A DNA stretch of 58,939 nt from Desulfococcaceae bacterium HSG9. Its GTDB lineage: Bacteria; Desulfobacterota; Desulfobacteria; Desulfobacterales; JAUCGF01. Below, in pieces: positions 1 to 6,467 of the stretch. Below the pieces are notes generated by a model. It was not told the DNA's origin and did no database searches. It was given only the letters and a program-made list of their open reading frames with translations. The stretch covers positions 1-58,939 of the forward strand of contig JAUCGF010000100.1 of assembly GCA_030378005.1 (NCBI GenBank), in the 5' to 3' direction. Numbering within the stretch: position 1 is the first letter of the stretch; the number at the start of each line of letters is the position of its first letter. The position numbers were made by a program, and so were the translations under genes.

Positions 1-184
1 AAGGTTTCAGTTTATCAGATTTTCATATTCTACTAAGGTTTTAAAAATCGAAATAAGGTTTTTATTATTTGTCTGACTACATCTAATATTGTGTATTAAT
101 TAGATTTTAATAAATTACGCCGAATGTCGTCTGATTATTTTAATCAGTTATGTTTAATCTAACAAAGTAGTACTAATGAACGCG

Positions 185-317
185 AATTAAATAACTTACC
201 CATCAGGAGTGCAAACTTCAGTTTGCTTTGCCCGTAACGCAAACTGAAGTCAGCACTCCTTTTGGATAATATGTGTAAGTTATTTAATTTCTGATCCTAA
301 TCGCTTTTTGATTAGGA
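185..317. repeat. Nested palindromic repeat and hairpin
   Basis: An outer inverted repeat of 15 bp (185-199 and 275-289) encloses an inner inverted repeat of about 22 bp (205-226 and 239-260) whose arms read AGGAGTGCAAACTTCAGTTT or close variants. A separate 8-bp hairpin (295-302 and 310-317) follows just before the first gene. The inner arm recurs at 1361 and 38212, so this is a dispersed REP/MITE-like family. The rest of 1-333 is AT-rich with no gene that I can support. Confidence 0.75.
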
Positions 318-333
318 TTAGAAGAATCCAATA

Positions 334-519
334 ATGACTTACAATTTTGATCCGGATCGTTGGTATGAAAATGAGATCGCGTATCTTAAAGACAAATTAA
401 AATCAGGAATAATATCAAAAAAGGATTTCAAAAAGGCCGCTGAAAAACTTGATAAACGATACGAAGAAATGTGGAAGCGTTTAGACGGAACCTATCTGAT
501 TCATGGTATCTTTGATTGA
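334..519 (+). CDS. Small conserved hypothetical protein (SHOCT-like)
   Basis: A 61-residue, highly charged protein. Residues about 20-50 (LKSGIISKKDFKKAAEKLDK, then RYEEMW) resemble the short helical SHOCT-type module and small proteins of unknown function that I associate with Geobacter and Desulfuromonas relatives. It has no signal peptide and no membrane segment. The ATG lies 17 bases after an 8-bp hairpin and has no strong ribosome binding site. The gene stands alone, convergent with the next one. The family resemblance is from memory. Function is unknown. Confidence 0.55.
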   Translation: MTYNFDPDRWYENEIAYLKDKLKSGIISKKDFKKAAEKLDKRYEEMWKRLDGTYLIHGIFD

Positions 520-574
520 CCCGTTACATTCCGGCTAGATTGAACTTCAAGGGTTATGACAAGAAAGGGCGGTC

Positions 575-1228
575 TTAAAAATCATAATACACCTTAATCC
601 CTCCTCTTACCTTTTTATAATAGATAATGGTCACGTTAATCTGTTCATTAAGTTCCTTTTGCGATTTGTAAGAATACGGTTTTACGGATACGGGTGTTAA
701 ACCGATAAAACCGTCAATACCTTTGGCTTCTTCGGCCGGTGCGGATAGCCGGAAAGTCGTATTTTTGCGTTTGGCAATCTGCACCAATATGCTTTTCTGA
801 AACCGTAACCCGATATATGTTTTGGTTAAAATCAAATCCTGCGCCCATTTTCTGATCATTTCTTCATCAATTTTTTCCATCGCACGTTTCATTTTTAACA
901 CCATCTGATGGATTTTACGTGCAGCCTCATCAATCGCCTGGGGATGCTTGTCTGAATACCATATTACCCATTCGTCATATTCATGGCCATCAAATTGTTG
1001 AATCAATTCTGATAATTGGCCAACATGTTTAGGTCGCGTGGCTTGTGAATTACGATTGGCCAAATTCATCAGTTGGGTGGTATATTTGGGGAATTTGACT
1101 TTCTTGCCAACAATATCCTCAGTTATTTTTTTAGTTTTGATCCGAAAGACTTGATAATTGTTTTCGGCAGATACCGCAGTTGCTGTCAAAAATAAAAATA
1201 TAACCGGCATAATAAATTGATTCATCAT
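575..1228 (-). CDS. MjaI-like restriction endonuclease with N-terminal signal peptide
   Basis: 217 residues. From about residue 45 the protein resembles the MjaI family of type II restriction endonucleases. Visible landmarks are FPKYTTQLMNLANRNSQ, TRPKHVGQLSELIQ, and a C-terminal block AEEAKGIDGFIG then PVSVKP, whose Asp and Lys fit a PD-(D/E)xK nuclease core. The first 21 residues (MMNQFIMPVIFLFLTATAVSA) look like a Sec signal peptide with an Ala-x-Ala-type cleavage site, which is unexpected for a restriction enzyme. AGGA precedes the ATG at proper spacing, and the reading frame is continuous through the junction. No methyltransferase gene lies nearby. Family assignment is by recall of conserved motifs. 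A periplasmic nuclease or a recent fusion are the main alternatives to a normal cytoplasmic enzyme. Confidence 0.6.
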   Translation of the reverse strand: MMNQFIMPVIFLFLTATAVSAENNYQVFRIKTKKITEDIVGKKVKFPKYTTQLMNLANRNSQATRPKHVGQLSELIQQFDGHEYDEWVIWYSDKHPQAIDEAARKIHQMVLKMKRAMEKIDEEMIRKWAQDLILTKTYIGLRFQKSILVQIAKRKNTTFRLSAPAEEAKGIDGFIGLTPVSVKPYSYKSQKELNEQINVTIIYYKKVRGGIKVYYDF

Positions 1229-1360
1229 TTTATCCTAGCGTACAAAGTAAGATGCTCTTCCACTGTTACTTTGATTATAGTGAATGGTCAAAATTCATGG
1301 TTAATGATTACGGTAACCATACCTAGTGTTGTGTCAAGTTTAAGATGACAGGTGAAAATC

Positions 1361-1432
1361 AGGAGTGCTGACTTCAGTTTGCCGATTGTGGAGTGCTTTG
1401 GCAAACTGAATGCGTGAATTCACGTTTCACGC
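1361..1432. repeat. Partial REP-like element and hairpin
   Basis: Positions 1361-1383 carry the same arm as the repeat at 205, with an imperfect opposite arm near 1400-1410. A 7-bp hairpin follows (GCGTGAA at 1412-1418 and TTCACGC at 1426-1432). The rest of the 1229-1673 gap is AT-rich and ends in the AGGAGG ribosome binding site at 1662-1667. I see no gene in it. Confidence 0.6.
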
Positions 1433-1673
1433 ATGTTCAGGGAATTTATTTCATCCTCATTCCTAAATTGTTAAACATCCTGTGATTTGAAACAAAAAAC
1501 AGTGAAAAAAATTAAAACAAGAGCTTGATATTAAGATTATAAAATTGTAATAGTAAGAAGTTATGGATGCTGCCATCAAATGAAGGTAAAGGAAAATTGC
1601 GAAGCAGTCGGCAATTATTCATTTTGCGCAGCTTTTAAATTTTAATATTTTATATTAATTTAGGAGGTTACAA

Positions 1674-2117
1674 TTGTACGGCTTTCAAGCTATCACCGCA
1701 AATGACGGATGGGCAATGGCGCTTATGGGCGTTAGCATCGTTTTTTCAGGATTGGTGCTTCTGTCTCTGGCTATCTCACAAATACACAACGTGTTCAATC
1801 TTTTTGATAAAAGAAAGGCAAAGAAGGAAGAGGCTGCTAAAAAGGCGGCTGCCCAAAAAACTAAAACTAAAAAAGAAACTAAAGAGGACAAACGAATGCC
1901 ATATCTGAACCTGCCCAAGGATATCGCCAAGGCCGGTTCACTTTTCGCGCCTTTGATTAAACCTAATGATAAACCATTTTTGTTAACCGACCTGCTGAAA
2001 GCGGCTGAAAAAGAGGATTTCCCCCACCCTCATTTGACGATCAATTATCTGCGTGACGCTAAGATGCTTATTCCTACGGGCGATGGTTTTTTTGTATGGC
2101 AATCCCCGACTACCTAA
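1674..2117 (+). CDS. Sodium-pump decarboxylase gamma subunit (OadG family)
   Basis: 147 residues starting at TTG, fixed by AGGAGG at 1662-1667. One membrane segment (about residues 13-36) is followed by an Ala/Lys-rich linker and a compact C-terminal region (about 75-147). This is the usual plan of OadG/MmdD-type gamma subunits, which hold the membrane beta subunit to the biotin-binding part of oxaloacetate, methylmalonyl-CoA or glutaconyl-CoA decarboxylases. The beta subunit gene follows after 32 bp, so the two are probably co-transcribed. No alpha subunit or biotin carrier is in the window. The substrate cannot be told from this gene. Confidence 0.75.
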   Translation: MYGFQAITANDGWAMALMGVSIVFSGLVLLSLAISQIHNVFNLFDKRKAKKEEAAKKAAAQKTKTKKETKEDKRMPYLNLPKDIAKAGSLFAPLIKPNDKPFLLTDLLKAAEKEDFPHPHLTINYLRDAKMLIPTGDGFFVWQSPTT

Positions 2118-2149
2118 TCGAATCTAACTAAATGAATGAGGACTGATTT

Positions 2150-3286
2150 ATGGAAGACTTGCTTTTAAAATTTTTATCCAACACCGGTTTTGCTCTTGCC
2201 GACTATCGCTATATAATAATGATTATCGTTGGCATCACTTTTATTTATCTTGGCGTTGCCAAAGAATATGAACCGCTTTTGCTTGTCCCTATCGGCTTTG
2301 GTATCCTAATCGGCAATATCCCCGTTTTTATGGGATTCGGGCTTAGTATTTACGAAGACAACAGTGTTTTACACTACTTGTATTTTGGCGTCATCACGGG
2401 ACTTTATCCGTCTATCGTCTTTTTGGGACTCGGTGCTATGACCGATTTTTCATCGCTTCTGGCGCGCCCGGTGTTAATGCTGCTCGGCGCTGCTGCTCAG
2501 GCAGGTATTTTTATTACATTATTGGGCGCTCTGGCACTAGGTTTTAACCCGCAAGAGGCCGGTTCGATTGCAATTATCGGCGGTGCTGACGGGCCTACGT
2601 CTATTTTTCTTACAGCCAAACTGGCACCGCATCTTATCGGACCTATCGCTATTGCCGCCTATTCCTACATGGCGCTTATTCCGGTAATCCAGCCGCCGAT
2701 TATGCGTTTGATAACAACTAAAGAAGAGCGCCGGATAAAAATGGACCTTCCCCGCAGTGTTGATAAAAAAGAACGGGTTATTTTTCCGATTGTCGGTTTT
2801 CTTTTGTGCTGTTTTGTAGCTCCCACCGCACTGCCGCTTTTGGGTATGCTGTTTCTGGGAAACTTGCTGAAAGAATGCGGCGTCACCAATCGTTTGGCCA
2901 AAACAGCAAACACCGCTATCGTGGACACGGCCACGATCTTTTTAGGATTAAGCGTTGGTGCCAGTACGCAAGCTGATGTTTTCTTAACGCCCAAAGCAAT
3001 CGGTATTTTCTGTCTCGGCGCGTTGGCATTTAGTATGGCTACCGCTGCCGGTCTGATTTTTGCTAAAATCTTGAATCTGTTTTTGAAAGATAAAATCAAT
3101 CCGCTTTTGGGTGCGGCCGGAGTGTCGGCGGTTCCCGGGTCAGCCCGCGAGGTTCATCTCATGGGACAACGTGCCGACCGCACGAATTTCTTGTTGATGC
3201 ATGCCATGGCTTGCAACTCTTCGGGTGTTATCGGTTCGGCCATTGCAGCCGGTGTTTTGTGGAGTTTTATGTATCTTGGGACCTGA
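2150..3286 (+). CDS. Sodium-ion-translocating decarboxylase beta subunit (OadB/MmdB/GcdB)
   Basis: 378 residues, very hydrophobic, about nine to eleven membrane segments. Family landmarks are GFGLSIYEDNSVLHYLYFG, LGLGAMTDFSSLLARP, the conserved GGADGPTSIFLTAKLAPHLIG loop with the ion-binding Asp, and near the end AVPGSAREVH and MACNSSGVIGSAIAAG. The family moves sodium out as a carboxylated biotin is decarboxylated. GAGGA lies just before the ATG. With the gamma subunit upstream this forms the membrane half of the pump. A methylmalonyl-CoA role would fit the acyl-CoA metabolism seen elsewhere in the window, but that is inference. Confidence 0.88.
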   Translation: MEDLLLKFLSNTGFALADYRYIIMIIVGITFIYLGVAKEYEPLLLVPIGFGILIGNIPVFMGFGLSIYEDNSVLHYLYFGVITGLYPSIVFLGLGAMTDFSSLLARPVLMLLGAAAQAGIFITLLGALALGFNPQEAGSIAIIGGADGPTSIFLTAKLAPHLIGPIAIAAYSYMALIPVIQPPIMRLITTKEERRIKMDLPRSVDKKERVIFPIVGFLLCCFVAPTALPLLGMLFLGNLLKECGVTNRLAKTANTAIVDTATIFLGLSVGASTQADVFLTPKAIGIFCLGALAFSMATAAGLIFAKILNLFLKDKINPLLGAAGVSAVPGSAREVHLMGQRADRTNFLLMHAMACNSSGVIGSAIAAGVLWSFMYLGT

Positions 3287-3304
3287 TGTCGTGCAATTTT
3301 TTGT

Positions 3305-3337
3305 ATGGTGGGTTTCGCTACGCTTCGCCCACCCTAC
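3305..3337. repeat. Short GGTGGG/CCCACC palindrome
   Basis: GGTGGG (3307-3312) pairs with CCCACC (3328-3333) around an inner CG-rich stem. It lies between the decarboxylase and YggS genes, where it could act as a weak intergenic hairpin or terminator. It has no T-run. Similar palindromes are common dispersed repeats in bacterial genomes. Confidence 0.55.
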
Positions 3338-3383
3338 ATAGCACGCGATACACACAAAAAGATTATATTTAAAGGAATCACAT

Positions 3384-4070
3384 TTGAATCAAAGATTGGA
3401 AGAAATTAATAGCCGTATTCGCAAGGCCGCCGAACAATGCGGCCGTGATCCCCAATCGGTCAGGTTGGTGGCGGTGAGCAAAACCGTACCATCGGAACGT
3501 GTGCTTGAAGCGATTAATTCCGGTGTTACGATTTTGGGTGAAAATTACATCCAGGAAGCGCGCCAAAAATTTGACGCATTAAACGCGCATCCGATTGCAT
3601 GGCATTTTATCGGGCATTTACAAACCAACAAAGCCAAATACGCTGTACGTATTTTTGATCTGATTCATTCAGTTGATTCGATTAAGTTGGCCCGTGAGAT
3701 AAACAAACGGGCCGCACGAATCAATAAAATTCAAAATATTCTGGTGCAGGTGAATATCAGCCAGGAAGCGTCTAAATCAGGCGTTCATGTTGATCATATC
3801 AAACCGCTTATCCAAGAAATCAGCGGCATGTCAAACCTGAAAATTAAAGGGTTGATGACCATGCCTCCTTTTTTTAACCAACCGGAAAAGGTGCGGCCCT
3901 ATTTCGGCGCTTTGCGAAATTTACGAGATGAACTACTTATCCGTGAAAATGTTATTGACGCCGGTCTGCACGAGTTGTCTATGGGCATGACCGGCGATTT
4001 TGAGGTTGCTATCCAAGAAGGCGCGACACTGGTGCGTATCGGAACGGCGATCTTTGGGGCGCGGAAATAG
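3384..4070 (+). CDS. YggS/PLPBP-family pyridoxal phosphate-binding protein
   Basis: 228 residues, the normal family length, with a TTG start preceded by AAAGGA. The PLP-lysine motif RLVAVSKTVPSE is at about residues 28-39. Other family blocks are LGENYIQEARQKF, WHFIGHLQTNKAKY, VNISQEASKSGV, LKIKGLMTMPPF and LSMGMTGDFEVAIQEGATLVRIGTAIFG. These proteins bind PLP and affect vitamin B6 and amino-acid homeostasis and are not known as catalytic enzymes. The gene runs convergently into the crotonase gene with only 3 bp between them. Confidence 0.92.
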   Translation: MNQRLEEINSRIRKAAEQCGRDPQSVRLVAVSKTVPSERVLEAINSGVTILGENYIQEARQKFDALNAHPIAWHFIGHLQTNKAKYAVRIFDLIHSVDSIKLAREINKRAARINKIQNILVQVNISQEASKSGVHVDHIKPLIQEISGMSNLKIKGLMTMPPFFNQPEKVRPYFGALRNLRDELLIRENVIDAGLHELSMGMTGDFEVAIQEGATLVRIGTAIFGARK

Positions 4071-4073
4071 CGT

Positions 4074-4856
4074 TTATTCCCCTTTATACACCGGCTTACG
4101 TTTTTCCCGAAACGCGGCCAGCCCCTCCAAACGGTCTTGTGTCGGAATTGTCACCCAATAGGCATTGGATTCAATAGCCAATCCGGTGGCAAGATCGGTT
4201 TCCATACCGTAATTGATAGCATACTTGGCCTGTTCGATGGCAACCGGTCCGCCTTCACAGATCATGGCCGCCATTTCATAGCATTTATCTGACAATTCCT
4301 CTTTTTCACAAATCTGATTCACCAGGCCAATTTGCAACGCTTCCTCGGCACCCACCCGGCGTCCGGTGAAGATCAGTTCTTTGGCTTTACCTTTGCCGAT
4401 TAAACGCGGCAGTCGTTGAGTTCCGCCGGCACCTGGAATAATAGCCAAGCGCGTTTCAGTCAATCCCATGGTGGCGTTCATTGATGCGAGCCGGATATCC
4501 GATGCCAACGCCAATTCTGTGCCTCCGCCAAATGCGGCTCCGTTCACCGCGGCAATCACCGGTTTGTTCAGATTTTCAATAGATGTGAACAGATTGCGTA
4601 TCGTAAAGATGTACTCTTTGACTTTCATGGGGCTTAATGTTACCCGCTCCTTCAAATCAGCACCGGCGCAAAAAGCTCTATCGCCTGAGCCGGTGATAAT
4701 GATAACACGGATTTTAGGGTCAAAGCGTAACGCTTCGATTTGCGCTTTAAGCGTATTCAGCAAAGCGAAATTAAACGAATTCATTATTTTGGGACGGTTC
4801 AGCGTTAATAACATAACGTTGTCTTTTTCTTCTGCCAGTAAAATATCGTCTGCCAT
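4074..4856 (-). CDS. Enoyl-CoA hydratase/isomerase (crotonase family)
   Basis: 260 residues. The oxyanion-hole segments are GDRAFCAGADLKE (about 60-72) and AAFGGGTELALASDIRLA (about 107-124). The Glu of GGGTEL and the Glu in LTETRLAIIPGAGGTQR are both in the positions of the two catalytic acids of true enoyl-CoA hydratases. This fits hydration of trans-2-enoyl-CoA in beta-oxidation. A good AAGGAG lies just upstream of the ATG. It stands alone on this strand; its partners (thiolase, 3-hydroxyacyl-CoA dehydrogenase, acyl-CoA dehydrogenases) lie further along the window. Confidence 0.9.
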   Translation of the reverse strand: MADDILLAEEKDNVMLLTLNRPKIMNSFNFALLNTLKAQIEALRFDPKIRVIIITGSGDRAFCAGADLKERVTLSPMKVKEYIFTIRNLFTSIENLNKPVIAAVNGAAFGGGTELALASDIRLASMNATMGLTETRLAIIPGAGGTQRLPRLIGKGKAKELIFTGRRVGAEEALQIGLVNQICEKEELSDKCYEMAAMICEGGPVAIEQAKYAINYGMETDLATGLAIESNAYWVTIPTQDRLEGLAAFREKRKPVYKGE

Positions 4857-4919
4857 TATGATCTCCTTTTCAAATCTAACCTAATTTTTGCTAATAATTT
4901 TATTAGCCATTATTTCGTG

Positions 4920-5208
4920 TCACACATAAATTTTATCCAATACCTTTTCAGATGAATTTAAACGGTCATTTCTTTTGGGGATATCAATCTCGAACGAATC
5001 CTCTTTCACAATGGCTTGAATTTCATCAATAAGTTATTCTATGGTAGGAAAGTTCTTCCGTTGTTGCCCGATAAACTCTTTAAACAATTGAATATTTACA
5101 ATAACCGCAACCGGATCATTTTTTTCAAAAACGAATTGCGGTTCCTGAAGGCAGTAATTCAGAATTTTAGTGATTTTTTTGTACCTCATTTGTTTTCCAG
5201 GCTTTCAT
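4920..5208 (-). pseudogene. Decayed Phd/YefM-like antitoxin
   Basis: Reading this strand from ATG at 5208 gives MKAWKTNEVQK. One extra A in a seven-A run (around 5174-5180) then shifts the frame, after which ITKILNYCLQEPQFVFEKND and PVAVIVNIQLFKEF continue. A TAA stop then sits where the context (TIE-stop-LIDEI) suggests Gln. After it the frame stays open to a TGA at 4920, ending EIDIPKRNDR and a short tail. The PVAVIVNxxLFxEF block and Ile/Pro-rich tail resemble prevent-host-death-type antitoxins. One frameshift and one nonsense codon indicate a dead gene. No toxin partner is visible beside it. The plus-strand ORF here is a shadow. Confidence 0.55.
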
Positions 5209-5485
5209 TCTGTAAAACCGGACGTATGAAAAATAAACCGAAATAATTATACCGAAAAACTCATGTCCAAGTACTTATTCTAAACCATTTTATTTAAAAA
5301 CATGTCAAGAAAAAATCCGAAAATAATGTCTATTAGATGTATTTGGGTTTTGCTTTTCGCTTCTAATTTTGTCCAAAGTTCAAAATATAATTACTTAACT
5401 TTAAATTTGTTAACGCATAATTAAAGTTGTGATGCGTAAGTTCCTTAACAACTTTATATGCCTGTTACAGATGAATACTGAGTGA

Positions 5486-5515
5486 AAACTCCACCGATAG
5501 AGGCGGTGGTAGTTT
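5486..5515. repeat. Hairpin in intergenic region
   Basis: CCACCG (5491-5496) pairs with CGGTGG (5504-5509), extended by AAACT/AGTTT outside with one bulge. The shape recalls the ends of IS200/IS605-type elements, but no transposase is nearby. It may also be a simple terminator-like hairpin. The rest of 5209-5608 is AT-rich and I see no gene in it. Confidence 0.4.
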
Positions 5516-5608
5516 AATTAAAATAATTAAATAAATCACCAATCGTAACTTTCAGCAATATGCAATACAGGGGGGTTCCAAAGTTAAATTAAATGATTCT
5601 ATATTAAA

Positions 5609-5711
5609 TAGGAGTTACGCAGTTGGATTTTAACTATCTGAATTTATTAGGTGTAGTAAAATTTCACATTCAATAAAATCAATGGGTTAGATTTCAACTG
5701 CGTAACTCCTA
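5609..5711. mobile_element. MITE-like element, 17-bp terminal inverted repeats
   Basis: Perfect 17-bp inverted repeats TAGGAGTTACGCAGTTG at 5609-5625 and its complement at 5695-5711 enclose about 70 AT-rich bases with no coding capacity. It sits about 100 bp upstream of the Cys-rich precursor gene, inside the stretch that should hold its promoter. Confidence 0.65.
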
Positions 5712-5793
5712 ATTAAATTATGAATCGTGACAATCCTAAACATACTTTTATTTGGCGATTATAGATCATATCATGTAAGGTCAAATCCTAAAA

Positions 5794-5800
5794 AAGGAGG
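5794..5800 (+). promoter_or_regulatory. Ribosome binding site fixing the precursor start
   Basis: AAGGAGG lies 10 bases before the ATG at 5811. It decides that start over the upstream GTG at 5727, which would add 28 residues without a ribosome binding site. It is the strongest such site in this locus, as expected for an abundant precursor. Confidence 0.8.
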
Positions 5801-5810
5801 GCACAGAGTA

Positions 5811-6467
5811 ATGAGTGAGCTGAATGAACCCAAAGTATTCAAGATCGCGGAATTGAAAGGAAGCAATTCCAAAGAAACAACAACAACACGAAGGGCTTTT
5901 ATCAAAGGCTCCATGTCTATAGTGGCGGGTTCTGTTTTAATGTCCACTATGGCCGGATGCGGAGGCGGCGGGGATGATGGCGAAGGTGTTGACCCTAATG
6001 CGTGTGTCTGTAATACTGTGTGTCCCTGCGAAGATGTTGAGGGATGCCAATGTGACGAAGTTCATTGCCAATGTGAAATTGGTTGCGCTTGTCATACGGT
6101 TTGTCCTTGTGAGAATGTTGAAGCGTGTGCATGCGATGAAGTGATATCACAATGCAACCAGCCGGCTGGAACTCCATGCGCATGTGATGCTGAAGTCACA
6201 ACGGCATGTACATGTGATGCTGAAGGCACAACGGCATGTACATGCGATGTTGACAATGATGCACAAGTATACAGTCAATACAATGGCTCAACATGTACAT
6301 GCGATACGGTCTGCACTTGCAACACGGTCTGTACTTGTGACGCTGTCGGGTGTCCTTCTCACACCGCTTGTTCATGTGACGCTGTTTGCACTTGTGAAGC
6401 CGTTTGTTCTTGTGATGGTCATTGTTCTTGTGACGGACAAAGCGTAAGCTACTGGCATCCATGCTAA
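5811..6467 (+). CDS. Cys-rich repeat Tat lipoprotein, putative radical SAM-modified precursor
   Basis: 218 residues in three parts. Residues 1-22 are a charged leader-like segment (MSELNEPKVFKIAELKG). Residues 23-50 form a twin-arginine signal with TTRRAFIKG, a hydrophobic stretch and a lipobox ending MAGC at Cys50. Residues 65-218 hold 37 Cys in 154 residues: seventeen Cys-x-Cys pairs plus three single Cys, and every pair is followed by Asp (10), Glu (4), Asn (2) or His (1). Spacing is often six residues (CTCDTVCTCNTV). The gene is followed, with a 7-base overlap, by five radical SAM genes and two PqqD-like genes, which points to a ribosomally made, modified peptide. A metallothionein-like exported metal binder is the main alternative. 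I recognise no named family. The identification as precursor is inference from composition and neighbours. Confidence 0.8.
   Translation: MSELNEPKVFKIAELKGSNSKETTTTRRAFIKGSMSIVAGSVLMSTMAGCGGGGDDGEGVDPNACVCNTVCPCEDVEGCQCDEVHCQCEIGCACHTVCPCENVEACACDEVISQCNQPAGTPCACDAEVTTACTCDAEGTTACTCDVDNDAQVYSQYNGSTCTCDTVCTCNTVCTCDAVGCPSHTACSCDAVCTCEAVCSCDGHCSCDGQSVSYWHPC
6183..6242 (+). repeat. 30-bp tandem duplication within the Cys-rich gene
   Basis: Positions 6183-6212 and 6213-6242 are identical but for one base (T to G, changing Val to Gly). Each unit encodes one CxC-Asp-Ala-Glu-x-Thr-Thr-Ala repeat. It shows how the repeat region grows by in-frame duplication. Confidence 0.9.

Noticed and set aside
1685..1930. 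Minus-strand open frame opposite the decarboxylase gamma subunit
   Set aside because: It is a shadow of a well-supported gene with its own ribosome binding site and partner. Similar shadows elsewhere were left out for the same reason.
5016..5246. 76-codon plus-strand open frame
   Set aside because: It has no recognisable content and lies opposite a minus-strand reading that makes sense as a decayed antitoxin.
6003..6464. CRISPR-like or non-coding tandem repeat array
   Set aside because: The units are short, uneven and keep a strict coding pattern (CxC-acid), so this is protein repetition, not a CRISPR array.
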